From Paenibacillus kobensis NBRC 15729 (lineage in GTDB: Bacteria; Bacillota; Bacilli; Paenibacillales; Paenibacillaceae): a stretch of DNA of 64,000 bases. This document shows positions 1-8,223 of the stretch, piece after piece. Made by a program: the position numbers and the translations under genes. The notes beneath the pieces were generated by a model that was not told the origin of the DNA, ran no database searches, and saw nothing but the letters and a program-made list of their open reading frames with translations. Where the stretch lies: the NCBI RefSeq assembly GCF_004000825.1, contig NZ_BILZ01000027.1, positions 1 through 64,000 of the forward strand. The letters run 5' to 3'. Numbering within the stretch: the stretch's first letter is position 1; every line of letters begins with the position of its first letter.

Positions 1-370
1 CCGCGACAGCGGCGCGGCTTCGCGCGGCGCAGCTGGCGCTCGCGGCGGCTGGAATCCAGACGGCGATTGGACGCCAACGGCGGCTCCAAGCCGGGGCGGC
101 TCACGCGGCGGCGCGGCGGCAGGCCAGCGCAGCAACGGTTTCGCTGCTTCGAGCGATAAGCGTTCGGCAGCAACCGGCAACCCGTGGGACGACGTAGCGG
201 CAACAGGCCGAGGCGGCGGCAGCTCACGCCAAGGAGAGAACAACCGAGGCTCCCGCAGCCAGTCGTCAACAAGCGGCAAGCGAGGCGGCTCAGGCAACGC
301 CGGCAACGCACGCGGTGGCGGCAGAAGCGGCGGTCGTTCGAACGGCGGCGGCGGACGTCGAGGACGCTAA
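1..370 (+). CDS. C-terminal tail of an Arg/Gly-rich RNA-binding protein (partial)
   Basis: The reading frame is open from base 2 to a TAA at 368-370 and has no start inside the window, so this is the 3' end of a gene entering from the left. The visible ~122 residues are low complexity, rich in Gly, Arg, Ser, Asn and Ala, and end in RGG-type runs (GGGRSGGRSNGGGGRRGR). Such tails are typical of DEAD-box RNA helicases, and CshA at 25.3-23.6 kb carries a comparable one. A helicase identity is inference: no catalytic part is visible. An overlapping 75-codon frame at 184-411 is a shadow of this repeat-rich coding sequence. The gene lies 111 bp upstream of an rRNA methyltransferase. Confidence 0.6.
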   Translation, partial: RDSGAASRGAAGARGGWNPDGDWTPTAAPSRGGSRGGAAAGQRSNGFAASSDKRSAATGNPWDDVAATGRGGGSSRQGENNRGSRSQSSTSGKRGGSGNAGNARGGGRSGGRSNGGGGRRGR

Positions 371-420
371 TCACCCGAACATTGTCATCACTTAAGTGGA
401 CCAATGCTTAGACCATTCTC

Positions 421-453
421 GCCGCCGGCGCAGCTTCATCGCTTGCCGGCGGC
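421..453 (+). terminator. GC-rich stem-loop between RGG-tail gene and rRNA methyltransferase
   Basis: A perfect 9-bp inverted repeat (GCCGCCGGC / GCCGGCGGC) encloses a 15-nt loop. The following bases are only GATTTCC, so the U-tract is weak. It may be a weak terminator or an mRNA-stabilising hairpin. Confidence 0.4.
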
Positions 454-481
454 GATTTCCAGTTAGAAGGAGTGTTATCCG

Positions 482-1906
482 TTGTCCGATTCCTTAACAA
501 CCCATCCCGCCCTCCCGGCATCCTACATCAAGCAAACGAGGGAACTGCTCGGCGACGGAGCAGACGCTTTCCTCGCCAGCTACGATGCCCCGCGCGCGTA
601 CGGACTGCGGCTCAATCCGCTTAAGGTAAATGCGCTTCATCTCAGCGAAGGGGAGCTTAGCCGGCTGAAATCAGAGTTTGACTTGCAGCCGATCCCTTGG
701 TGCGCGACCGGTTACTATTACGATGAGACGACCCGCCCCGGCAAGCATCCCTATCACGCCGCAGGCTTGTACTATATCCAAGAGCCTTCCGCCATGTCGG
801 CAGCGGAAGCGCTCGATGCTCAGCCCGGCGAGACGATTCTCGATCTCGCCGCTGCGCCAGGCGGCAAAACGACTCAAATCGCTGGCGCCATGAACGGTGA
901 AGGATTGCTGATCGCGAACGAAATCCATCCTGCCAGAGCCAAAATATTAAGCGAGAACGTCGAGCGCTGCGGCATCCGCAACGCCGTCGTTACGAGCGCC
1001 TCCCCCGATCAGCTGTCGGTACGTTTCCCGGCAATGTTCGACCGGATTATGCTCGATGCGCCATGCTCCGGCGAAGGCATGTTCCGCAAAGACCCTGACG
1101 CGATTGCCGAATGGTCGCCTGAGCATGTCCAGATGTGTGCAGCTAGACAGGCAGACATTTTGGAGCATGCTGCTATCATGCTGAAACCGGGAGGACGGCT
1201 CGTTTACTCCACCTGTACGTTCAACCGTTCCGAGAATGAAAAGGCAATGAATACGTTCGTCGCACTGCATCCCGAGTTCACACTGGTGCACACGGAGCGG
1301 CTGTGGCCGCATCAATGCAAAGGCGAAGGCCACTTCGTTGCGGTATTGACGAAATCAGCGGAAGCCGAAGACGCAGCTGCGCTGCGAAGCCCAGAGTCTG
1401 ACTCCCGATCCCGCAAAGTGGGCAAACCATCGAAAACCGGCGGCAAGGCGAACCGATTCGATTTGGAACTATCATTATTTGAAGCATTCGCAAAGGACAC
1501 CGTTCCTGCACTCCGATTGGGTCCCGGCGAACCCGTTCGATTCGGCGATGCCTTATACTGGTTGCCGCACGACAAGGATGGCCGCTTCACTGCCAGTTCT
1601 ATGGAAGGATTGAAGGTCGTTCGTCCCGGACTCCAGCTAGGCGAACTCAAAACCAAACGAATCGAGCCCGCGCACGCGCTTGCTGTCGCTCTTCGTTCGA
1701 ACGAAGCAGCCAATGCTAATACTGTCTCCTATTCGGCCGACGCACCTGAGACCGCCGCTTATCTCCGCGGCGAGGCGCTGCAGGCTGACACCGGTCTTAC
1801 CGGTTGGACAATCATCACCGTCGACGGCTACCCGATTGGTTGGGCCAAAGCAAGCAATGACCAACTGAAAAACCATTTGCCCAAAGGTCTCCGCAGAATG
1901 AGCTAA
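482..1906 (+). CDS. RsmF-type 16S rRNA (cytosine-C5) methyltransferase, paralog 1
   Basis: This is a NOL1/NOP2/Sun family methyltransferase, which forms 5-methylcytosine in rRNA with S-adenosylmethionine. In the 474 residues I see an N-terminal RsmF-like segment, SAM motif I DLAAAPGGKTTQ (about 121-132), motif IV LDAPCSGEGMF with its Pro-Cys, and YSTCTF with the catalytic Cys of motif VI. The C-terminal ~100 residues match the RsmF/PUA-like RNA-binding region, ending in DGYPIGWAKA. The TTG start follows GAAGGAG at 7-nt spacing. A second, longer paralog lies 2.4 kb away on the other strand (4323-5999). Which cytosine each modifies cannot be told from sequence. Family assignment is firm. Confidence 0.9.
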   Translation: MSDSLTTHPALPASYIKQTRELLGDGADAFLASYDAPRAYGLRLNPLKVNALHLSEGELSRLKSEFDLQPIPWCATGYYYDETTRPGKHPYHAAGLYYIQEPSAMSAAEALDAQPGETILDLAAAPGGKTTQIAGAMNGEGLLIANEIHPARAKILSENVERCGIRNAVVTSASPDQLSVRFPAMFDRIMLDAPCSGEGMFRKDPDAIAEWSPEHVQMCAARQADILEHAAIMLKPGGRLVYSTCTFNRSENEKAMNTFVALHPEFTLVHTERLWPHQCKGEGHFVAVLTKSAEAEDAAALRSPESDSRSRKVGKPSKTGGKANRFDLELSLFEAFAKDTVPALRLGPGEPVRFGDALYWLPHDKDGRFTASSMEGLKVVRPGLQLGELKTKRIEPAHALAVALRSNEAANANTVSYSADAPETAAYLRGEALQADTGLTGWTIITVDGYPIGWAKASNDQLKNHLPKGLRRMS

Positions 1907-1970
1907 TCCGCAGCACTCCGCCTGCTGCATTCGAACTTGGGCAGCTGCATATGCAAATACCCGCTCATGA

Positions 1971-2016
1971 AATAGAGCTAAGCGTCCTGCCCGACGCTTA
2001 GCTCTATTTTGCTTTA
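1971..2016 (+). terminator. Rho-independent terminator after rRNA methyltransferase
   Basis: A perfect 16-bp stem (AATAGAGCTAAGCGTC / GACGCTTAGCTCTATT) with a 6-nt loop is followed by a T-rich tract. Confidence 0.9.
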
Positions 2017-2258
2017 ATCAGGTTCACGTCCGCCCTCCAGAACCATCGTTCCCGCAGCACCAAATGTCCCCCCACCGCATCAACCGCGCACGTTCCGCCC
2101 ATTTTATCGCCCGCATGTCCACCCTTTCCGGCCGTACAAGCAGACTCCCCCGCCGTTTATCCTGCAATTCGAGACGGATTTACCTGCAATTTCGAAGATT
2201 ACGGGCGCCCATTCTTGCGAAATACGGGATAAATGTCCAATCGTTCAGGGCTGAAATT
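2017..2258. other. Intergenic spacer without a gene
   Basis: Between the terminator at 1971-2016 and the sporulation-type promoter I find no convincing gene. The overlapping open frames lack Shine-Dalgarno sites and recognisable composition. Confidence 0.5.
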
Positions 2259-2267
2259 CATACTATA
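2259..2267 (+). promoter_or_regulatory. SigK-like -10 element upstream of yjcZ-type gene
   Basis: CATACTATA fits the mother-cell sigma-K -10 consensus CATANNNTA exactly and lies 82 bp upstream of the YjcZ-type start. The short AC of the sigma-K -35 is not clear, so this is a suggestion. It agrees with the sporulation role of the gene. Confidence 0.4.
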
Positions 2268-2349
2268 CTGTATACCGAGCAACGAGATATAAGAACTCAA
2301 CACCAGCAAGTCTCGGGGGCCGGAATTTCGAGTCAGGGAGGAATATCGC

Positions 2350-2448
2350 ATGTCCGGTGTATACGGCGGTGGAGGTTTCACGACGGCAGGTGTCATCCTG
2401 GTTCTGTTCATTCTGCTGGTAATTGTTACTCGCGGAATCTTGTACTAA
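2350..2448 (+). CDS. YjcZ-family sporulation peptide (32 aa)
   Basis: A 32-residue peptide: MSGVYGGGG leader, then a single hydrophobic helix (about 12-27, VILVLFILLVIV) and a short polar tail. The Gly/Tyr-rich start followed by one membrane helix is the hallmark of the small YjcZ/SscA-type spore proteins of Bacilli. A strong Shine-Dalgarno site (AGGGAGGAA) lies 6 nt upstream of the ATG, and the gene has its own terminator. A sigma-K-like -10 lies upstream. It probably sits in a mother-cell or spore membrane, but its precise function is not known. Confidence 0.8.
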   Translation: MSGVYGGGGFTTAGVILVLFILLVIVTRGILY

Positions 2449-2474
2449 TCACCAGAGCTATGCGAAACCAATAC

Positions 2475-2512
2475 AAAAACAGCCAGGCAGCACGCTGCCT
2501 GGCTGTTTTTCC
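2475..2512. terminator. Bidirectional terminator between yjcZ-type gene and HAD phosphatase
   Basis: A perfect 16-bp stem (AAAAACAGCCAGGCAG / CTGCCTGGCTGTTTTT) with a CACG loop has A-run and T-run flanks. It can end the convergent transcripts from both sides. Confidence 0.9.
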
Positions 2513-2525
2513 TTCTTGCTGTCTG

Positions 2526-3350
2526 CTACTCAGCACCGCTGCCGAGCACATAATGCATCAACGCATGTTTAACGCCATCCTCCGCATTCGACCGCGTCCC
2601 GGCATCGGCCGCCTGCTTCACTTCATCCGGAGAATTGTCCATTGCCACACCGAGCCCGGCGTAACGAAGCATCGAAATATCATTGAAGTAATTACCGATC
2701 GCCATAATCCGCTCGCGGTCAATCCCCCGCTTCAGAGCGAATTGTTCCAGCGCACTGCCTTTGCTCGATGAAGGATGTTGAATATCAATAAAATACTCCC
2801 CGCTCCGAATGACCTGCAATCCGGTATCCCAAGCCCGCCAGTCCGCTTCCACCTTATCCAGCGTCTTCGGATCGGCGAATGCCGTCAGCTTGACGATTCC
2901 GCCAGGCAGCTTCGCTCCATGCTCCACAAGAATCGGCGTAATGCCGTATTTCGCATACATATCGAGACCTTCTTGATCGATCGCTTCGAAAATATACAAA
3001 TCAAATGCCGTATTCAAATCGAAATGAACGCCGTTCTCCCGGCAATACTTCACATAAGGCTCGGCCTGTTCCTGGTCAAAATCGAATTGATGAACAACGC
3101 TTCTGTCATCCGCATCGATCGTAGCCGCACCGTTATGCGTAATAATGATGCCGCCAAGCTCCAGCTCTTCCAGCAGATGATATGCGCCGTTCGGCCCGCG
3201 TCCTGTGCAGAGCATAATTTGCGCTCCGCTTAATCCTGCCGCACGCACCGCTTCGCGCGTTCCTTCCGTTAACTCATGATCGTCTGTCAGCAGCGTCCCA
3301 TCTACATCGAGCGCAATCAACTCATAGCGCAGCTCTTGCCGTGTCGTCAT
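2526..3350 (-). CDS. Cof-type HAD-superfamily hydrolase
   Basis: The 274 residues match the Cof/YidA-like class IIB haloacid dehalogenase phosphatases, which act on sugar phosphates, FMN or other small phosphomonoesters in the cytoplasm. Motif I is DVDGTLL (nucleophile Asp, about residues 15-21), motif II is LCTGR, and the C-terminal motif includes SKGSAL with the conserved Lys, followed by MAIGNYFNDISML with the acidic Mg2+ ligands. A cap domain fills residues ~90-190. The ATG follows GAGGTGAAACG. The gene is monocistronic, convergent with the YjcZ-type gene. Substrate cannot be predicted. Confidence 0.9.
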   Translation of the reverse strand: MTTRQELRYELIALDVDGTLLTDDHELTEGTREAVRAAGLSGAQIMLCTGRGPNGAYHLLEELELGGIIITHNGAATIDADDRSVVHQFDFDQEQAEPYVKYCRENGVHFDLNTAFDLYIFEAIDQEGLDMYAKYGITPILVEHGAKLPGGIVKLTAFADPKTLDKVEADWRAWDTGLQVIRSGEYFIDIQHPSSSKGSALEQFALKRGIDRERIMAIGNYFNDISMLRYAGLGVAMDNSPDEVKQAADAGTRSNAEDGVKHALMHYVLGSGAE

Positions 3351-3539
3351 CGTTTCACCTCTATCATCATCTTCCAGCTAAAAACAAAGTTAAAACAGCC
3401 GTTCATCCTTCCACAACCAACAACCAGCCTTGAACGATTATTGCTTATCCTATCACACCGTTCCGGCTGCTACAAGCCGATCGCCTACGTAATGCCTGCT
3501 CTGGCAACGGACTGATCCTGCTCTCACCTAATAACAGCT

Positions 3540-4322
3540 TTAGGATTCGATAGACCGATGCGCACGCAGCAGCTCCAGTTCCTCTTCCGTCAGCTCTCGA
3601 TACTCGCCAATCGGCAGCGATTCATCGAGCGCCAGCGGTCCCATCGATATCCGCTTCAAGTAGACGACCTGTTTGCCGACCGCCTGGAACATCCGCTTAA
3701 TCTGATGGAACTTCCCTTCGTGAATCGTAATCGTAATTCGCGATTCATATCCTTCGCTGTTCGGCTCGACCGAATCGACCGTCAGCTGTGCAGGCATCGT
3801 CACATAGCCATCGTCCAGTTCCACGCCTTCGGCGAACCGTTCGCGGTCTTGCAAGCTGACCGGCATATCGCCTTGAACCCGAGCCACATACGTCTTCGGC
3901 ACATGCTTGCGAGGGGACAACAGCTCATGCGCGAGCTGTCCGTCGTTCGTCAGCAACAGCAGCCCTTCCGTATCTTTATCCAGCCGGCCGACCGGGAATG
4001 GAGACAATACCTGATCATCCGGAGCCAGCAGGTCGATGACGGTACGGTCACGCGTATCTTCTGTTGCGGAAACGACGCCGGGCGGCTTGTGCAGCATCAA
4101 GTAGATGACATCCCTGTAGACGACCGTCTCCCCGTTGAACACGACCTGCTGCACATCAGGCTGTACTTGCAGACCGCTGTCTTTCACGACACGGCCGTCG
4201 ACCGTCACCATGCCTTGCTTGACCGCCTTCTTAATTTCGCTCCGCGTGCCATAGCCCATATTCGCCAGCAGCTTGTCCAGCCGCAGCCGCGCAGGTGCGC
4301 CCGCTTTGTCTTTTTTTGCCAT
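3540..4322 (-). CDS. RsuA/RluB-family rRNA pseudouridine synthase
   Basis: This 260-residue enzyme isomerises uridine to pseudouridine in rRNA. An N-terminal S4 RNA-binding domain (RLDKLLANMGYGTRSEIKK, about 13-31) is followed by the catalytic domain with GRLDKDTEGLLLLTNDG, whose Asp is the family nucleophile. The conserved LMLHKPPGVVSA and KFHQIKRMF blocks are present. The length is normal for RsuA/RluB. Its ATG directly abuts the TAA of the upstream rRNA methyltransferase (TAAATG), so the two rRNA-modifying genes are probably translationally coupled. RsuA versus RluB specificity is not resolved. Confidence 0.9.
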   Translation of the reverse strand: MAKKDKAGAPARLRLDKLLANMGYGTRSEIKKAVKQGMVTVDGRVVKDSGLQVQPDVQQVVFNGETVVYRDVIYLMLHKPPGVVSATEDTRDRTVIDLLAPDDQVLSPFPVGRLDKDTEGLLLLTNDGQLAHELLSPRKHVPKTYVARVQGDMPVSLQDRERFAEGVELDDGYVTMPAQLTVDSVEPNSEGYESRITITIHEGKFHQIKRMFQAVGKQVVYLKRISMGPLALDESLPIGEYRELTEEELELLRAHRSIES

Positions 4323-5999
4323 TTACACCCATCTCCATCCGGCAGGAAGCTCATTCTTCAGCATACCGTCCGCATATTTGCCCCATCCAAGCGGAAAGCC
4401 GTCCACACATACGAGAGTGTAGCCTTTACCATTTGCACTTCCGTCCGTAACAGTCAATTCATCGGCATTCAAATGAACCGTCTCGCCTTTCAAATATCGC
4501 ACGATCGCCGCGTCACCGGCTGATCCGTTCCACTTCCGCTTCGCTTCATCCGCCTTCAGCCCCATTGCCAGCGGCTGCGACGGCTCGAACCGATGCGGAC
4601 CCGCATCACCTAAATACCAACCAGCGCGTACGACACGCAGCCCGTCTAATGACGGCACCTGCTCCGGCTGTAAATAAACGCGCGAGCCGTACATAATGAG
4701 CCTGCCCTGCCATTCTTCCGCTCCGATCAGATGATCGGCAGCGAAGCTTCGCCATGATTCCGCAGGTGATACCGCGCCAGCAGATCCGCCAGCCGGGGCA
4801 GATTTGCCGCCTCGCTGCTTTAATGCACCGCCGCTTGCAGCGCCGCCTCGCCTTCCGCCGGCCTGCTTGCCGCGCTCGTCCCGGTCGCGGCGCTCCTGCC
4901 GCCCGCTAATCCGAAGCGTTTCGCGGCGCGGCTCATCGCGCCGTCCGCGTGATTCGCCCGCCGGCAGTACCTCTCGGCCATTATCATGCGCTGATCCATC
5001 ATCCGCTGACGCCAGAGCAGCCTCAGCATTGTCTTTGCGCCGAATAACTGCGGCGAAATGCCCCTCGCCATCCAGCTTATGCGGCCACAACCGGATCATC
5101 CCGCTGCTGGCGATGCCGTTCTCATCTGCCTGGCCCGCTCCATCCGCATCACCTGTAAAGCGCCAGTCTATTCCGGCCCAATCCGGTCTGCCATGCGCAA
5201 AGCCCGGCGCAAGCCGCACCGGCACTGGCTCTAGCTCCGGATGCTCGACGAGCAGCTTCGCAATCTGTGCTTCATTCTCGATCGGCGAGAACGTGCAAGT
5301 CGAATAGACGAGTACGCCTCCCGGAGCCAGCATTGCCGCAGCATGCCGCATAATGTCGCGCTGCATCGTCGAGCACCGCTCAACCGAATGCCGCTCCCAT
5401 GCGGCAATCATCGATTCATCCTTGCGGAACATGCCTTCGCCCGAGCAAGGCGCATCGATCAATATCCGGTCGAACCAGCCAGCGAACACCGGAGCAAGCG
5501 ATGCCGGCTCTTCGTTGAGCACGACCGCGTTGCGTACGCCGGCAAGCTCAATATTTTTCGCTAGCGCTTTCGTCCGTTCGGTTGCATTATCGTTCGTGAC
5601 GAGCACGCCTGTCCCTTGCAGCTTCGCCGCGATCTGCGTCGATTTGCCGCCCGGCGCTGCACACAGGTCGAGCACGCGGTGTCCCGGCTGGACGTCCAGC
5701 AGCTCGACAGGCGCCATCGCGCTCGGCTCCTGAATATAATACAGGCCCGCATGATAATACGGATGCTTGGCTGGCCGGTCTACTTCTCCATCATAATAGC
5801 TGCCCGTCCCGCACCACGGCACCGGTCTCAGCTGGAACGGAGACTGCTGCCGCCACTTTGCAGAATCGATCTTCAAGCTGTTCGACCGAAGTCCATACAG
5901 TCTTGGCGCATCGTAGGAAGCCATGAACAGCTCGAATTCATCTCCAAGCCGCTCCTTCATTTCCCGGACGAACAGCTCCGGCAATTGCTGCTTCATCAT
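4323..5999 (-). CDS. RsmF-type rRNA m5C methyltransferase, paralog 2, with Arg/Gly-rich linker
   Basis: A second NOL1/NOP2/Sun enzyme, 558 residues, sharing motifs with the 482-1906 protein: DLCAAPGGKSTQ (motif I), IDAPCSGEGMFRKDE (motif IV) and YSTCTFSP (motif VI). The extra length is a ~100-residue linker (about 330-430) between methyltransferase and C-terminal PUA-like region. It is rich in Arg, Gly, Ala, Ser and Asp, and contains RRDRDERGKQAGGRRGG. The tail VCVDGFPLGWGKY aligns with the paralog's end. AGGAGG lies 7 nt before the ATG. The gene forms an operon with the downstream pseudouridine synthase. The linker resembles a disordered RNA-binding tether, which is inference. Confidence 0.88.
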   Translation of the reverse strand: MMKQQLPELFVREMKERLGDEFELFMASYDAPRLYGLRSNSLKIDSAKWRQQSPFQLRPVPWCGTGSYYDGEVDRPAKHPYYHAGLYYIQEPSAMAPVELLDVQPGHRVLDLCAAPGGKSTQIAAKLQGTGVLVTNDNATERTKALAKNIELAGVRNAVVLNEEPASLAPVFAGWFDRILIDAPCSGEGMFRKDESMIAAWERHSVERCSTMQRDIMRHAAAMLAPGGVLVYSTCTFSPIENEAQIAKLLVEHPELEPVPVRLAPGFAHGRPDWAGIDWRFTGDADGAGQADENGIASSGMIRLWPHKLDGEGHFAAVIRRKDNAEAALASADDGSAHDNGREVLPAGESRGRRDEPRRETLRISGRQERRDRDERGKQAGGRRGGAASGGALKQRGGKSAPAGGSAGAVSPAESWRSFAADHLIGAEEWQGRLIMYGSRVYLQPEQVPSLDGLRVVRAGWYLGDAGPHRFEPSQPLAMGLKADEAKRKWNGSAGDAAIVRYLKGETVHLNADELTVTDGSANGKGYTLVCVDGFPLGWGKYADGMLKNELPAGWRWV

Positions 6000-6050
6000 T
6001 CGTAATCCTCCTGCTGGTCATCAAGGTCAATCGGAGGACATGCCTCCATA

Positions 6051-6086
6051 ACGAAAACCGGGCTCACCGCAAGGCCGGCCCGGTCT
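6051..6086 (-). terminator. Terminator of pyrD-sasB operon
   Basis: Read on the minus strand, ACCGGGC and GCCCGGT pair across a GC-rich loop and are followed by TTTCG, just after the alarmone synthetase stop. Confidence 0.6.
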
Positions 6087-6103
6087 TCATGTGTTGTCTT
6101 GCT

Positions 6104-6913
6104 TTATTCCGCTGGTTGGTTGCCGCGCTTCGCTCTAATGATCGCCGTCTCGATCTCATCGGACAGTTGCTTCAAGCCGAACACGTCTTCTTGCTCCCAC
6201 AGCTCGTTGAATTTCAGTTGGAACTGGGCCGCCTCGCGGAACCGGTGGAAGAAGTATAGATGCTGGATACCGGTCAATACTTTGGACACGACATTCGACT
6301 TCTCCTCGAACCCGCGCTGCGCATCGAGAATTTCTGCCCGGATGCTGGACATCTCCGTATCGAGCAGCGATGCGGCTTCCGCCGCTTTCTTCAGTCGCTC
6401 CCTTACGTCCTCTGGCAAGCTTTCCTTATATTTGTAGTTCAGCGAATGCTCAATCGTTGCCCAGAAATTCATCGCAAGTGTCCGAATCTGAATTTCCGCC
6501 AACACCTTCTTCAGGCCGATTGCCGTCTGAACGGGATACTCCACGATCATATGGTAGCTTCGATAGCCGCTGTCCTTATAGTTTGTAATATAGTCCTTCT
6601 CATAGACGAGCGACAAATCCTGCCGAGAACGGATCAATCCGGCGACGCGATGAATGTCGTCTACGAATTGGCACATAATGCGGATGCCCGCAATGTCCTC
6701 GATGCCCGTCTCCAATTGATCCGGAGGCACCGACAGACGCTTCGACTTCTCCATGATGCTCGATATCTTTTTGACTCTGCCTGTGACGAATTCGATTGGC
6801 GCGTACGCTTCGCGCATCTTTAATTCCGCCCGCATCGTCTTTAATTTAACCTTTAATTCTTCAACAGTCTGTTCATACGGTTGCAGAAAAAAATTCCAAT
6901 CTCTTCCATCCAT
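6104..6913 (-). CDS. sasB: Small alarmone synthetase, YjbM/RelQ type (SasB)
   Basis: A single-domain (p)ppGpp synthetase that transfers pyrophosphate from ATP to GDP or GTP. The RelA/SpoT synthetase core is clear: VTGRVKKISSIMEK (about 44-57), IEDIAGIRIMCQFVDDI (71-87), DYITNYKDSGYRSYHM (107-122) and the catalytic stretch EIQIRTLAMNFWATIEHSLNYK (139-160). No hydrolase domain is present. At 269 residues it is longer than the ~210 usual for YjbM because of a ~60-residue helical C-terminus. AGGAGG lies 7 nt before the ATG. It starts 20 nt after pyrD, so it is probably co-transcribed with a pyrimidine gene. YjbM rather than YwaC is favoured by the DIAGIRIMCQF block. Confidence 0.88.
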   Translation of the reverse strand: MDGRDWNFFLQPYEQTVEELKVKLKTMRAELKMREAYAPIEFVTGRVKKISSIMEKSKRLSVPPDQLETGIEDIAGIRIMCQFVDDIHRVAGLIRSRQDLSLVYEKDYITNYKDSGYRSYHMIVEYPVQTAIGLKKVLAEIQIRTLAMNFWATIEHSLNYKYKESLPEDVRERLKKAAEAASLLDTEMSSIRAEILDAQRGFEEKSNVVSKVLTGIQHLYFFHRFREAAQFQLKFNELWEQEDVFGLKQLSDEIETAIIRAKRGNQPAE

Positions 6914-6933
6914 CCGGCCGCCTCCTGATTCGA

Positions 6934-8031
6934 TTAGTGATGACTGGAGCCTACCGCTTCCATTACGTTACGGAAGCCGTCCCGTCTAAGCCGCTCCTTC
7001 AACCCTTCAGTCAGCTCGCGGAACACATCCGGTCCTTTATAGATGAGCGCCGTATAAATTTCGACCAAACTCGCCCCCGCGCGAATTTTATCGTATGCAT
7101 CATCCGCTGTAAAGATGCCACCCGAACCAATAATCGGCAGTTTGCCGCCCGTTTGGCGGTATACGGCAGAGATGACCTCCGTCGAACGGTCGCGCAGAGG
7201 CTTGCCGCTCATGCCGCCCGTCTCGCTGCGGTTCGGATGCGTCAGACCTTCGCGCGAGATGGTTGTGTTCGTTGCAATGATGCCGGATACGCCGCTACCC
7301 GCAATCGTATCAACCGTGTAACCCAACTGCTCATCCGTCATGTCAGGCGCGATTTTGACCAATACCGGCTTAACCGCCTTGGCACGACTCGCGGCTTGCT
7401 TATCCATCTCTTCCCGAACGGTCGAGAGCAGCAGCCGAAGCTCGTCGCCATGCTGAAGAGCCCGCAGGTCCGGTGTATTCGGCGAGCTGATATTGACGAC
7501 GAAGAAGTCGCCGCAGTCATACAGCTTCTGGATGCAAAGGCGATAATCCTCGTGCGCCAGCTCGTTAGGCGTCGTTTTGTTCTTGCCGATATTGACCGCA
7601 AGCGGCAAGCTGCGGTTGCGCCGGCGCGACAGCTTATCCGCCATCGCATCCGCGCCTTCATTATTAAAGCCCATTCGGTTAATCAGCGCTTCGTCTGAAG
7701 GGAGCCGGAACAGCCGCGGAAGATCGTTGCCCGCCTGGCCTTTCGGCGTTACGGTTCCAACTTCCATGAACGAAAGTCCGACATTCGCAAAGCCGTCCGT
7801 CGCTGCGCCGTTCTTGTCCAGACCGGCCGCAAGTCCTACCGGATGCGCAAAGTTCAAGCCAAGCAGGCTGACAGCCAGCTCAGGCGAGGGCTTGACGCCG
7901 TACATCGAGCGCAGCATCGCCAGCGCGCCCGGAATGCGTGGCGCTGCCGCAAGCCCGTCGATCGTTAGATGATGCGCCCGCTCAGCATCGAGCGAGAACA
8001 TGAAAGGTTTGAAAATTTTGGTATACAACAA
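6934..8031 (-). CDS. pyrD: Dihydroorotate dehydrogenase (quinone), class 2
   Basis: Oxidises dihydroorotate to orotate with FMN, passing electrons to membrane quinone. This is step four of UMP synthesis. The 365 residues show the class 2 features: an N-terminal amphipathic extension before the barrel, PVGLAAGLDKNG, MGFNNEGAD, VNIGKNKTT, VNISSPNTPDLR with the catalytic Ser typical of class 2, VKIAPD, and IGSGGIFTADDAYDKIRAGASLVEIYT at the FMN phosphate site. No pyrK or other pyr genes flank it. The start is TTG-TTG with CGGAG about 10 nt upstream. No pyrimidine attenuator is visible in the leader. Confidence 0.93.
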   Translation of the reverse strand: MLYTKIFKPFMFSLDAERAHHLTIDGLAAAPRIPGALAMLRSMYGVKPSPELAVSLLGLNFAHPVGLAAGLDKNGAATDGFANVGLSFMEVGTVTPKGQAGNDLPRLFRLPSDEALINRMGFNNEGADAMADKLSRRRNRSLPLAVNIGKNKTTPNELAHEDYRLCIQKLYDCGDFFVVNISSPNTPDLRALQHGDELRLLLSTVREEMDKQAASRAKAVKPVLVKIAPDMTDEQLGYTVDTIAGSGVSGIIATNTTISREGLTHPNRSETGGMSGKPLRDRSTEVISAVYRQTGGKLPIIGSGGIFTADDAYDKIRAGASLVEIYTALIYKGPDVFRELTEGLKERLRRDGFRNVMEAVGSSHH

Positions 8032-8103
8032 TGGTGTTCACTCCGTTCATTAAGCTACAGGTCGTTTATTCTCTAACGTTCAGTTTATCTGTTTCTTAAA
8101 CAA

Positions 8104-8137
8104 AAGAAAAGAGCCGCGAACGCCCGCAGCTCTTCAT
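8104..8137 (-). terminator. Minus-strand terminator downstream of L,D-transpeptidase
   Basis: On the minus strand AAGAGC...GCTCTT pairs around a GC-rich centre and is followed by TTTTCTTTTG. It would stop transcripts arriving from the L,D-transpeptidase gene after they cross the small opposite-strand gene, before pyrD. A role as a pyrD leader attenuator is possible but unsupported. Confidence 0.6.
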
Positions 8138-8143
8138 TCTGTC

Positions 8144-8172
8144 TTGCAGGCGGACAAGTAAACGATTACAAT
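8144..8172 (+). promoter_or_regulatory. Sigma-A promoter of the 47-aa membrane peptide gene
   Basis: TTGCAG (8144-8149) and TACAAT (8167-8172) are separated by 17 bp, close to the vegetative consensus, and lie 52 bp upstream of the start codon. Confidence 0.7.
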
Positions 8173-8223
8173 ATTAGTGATCGATTTATTATTTTCTATT
8201 GTCCGATAGAAAGGGTGATGGGC

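Noticed and set aside
184-411. 75-codon plus-strand frame at the left edge
   Set aside because: It overlaps a better open frame (2-370) with an RGG-type tail. The Arg-rich translation is the shifted reading of that repeat.
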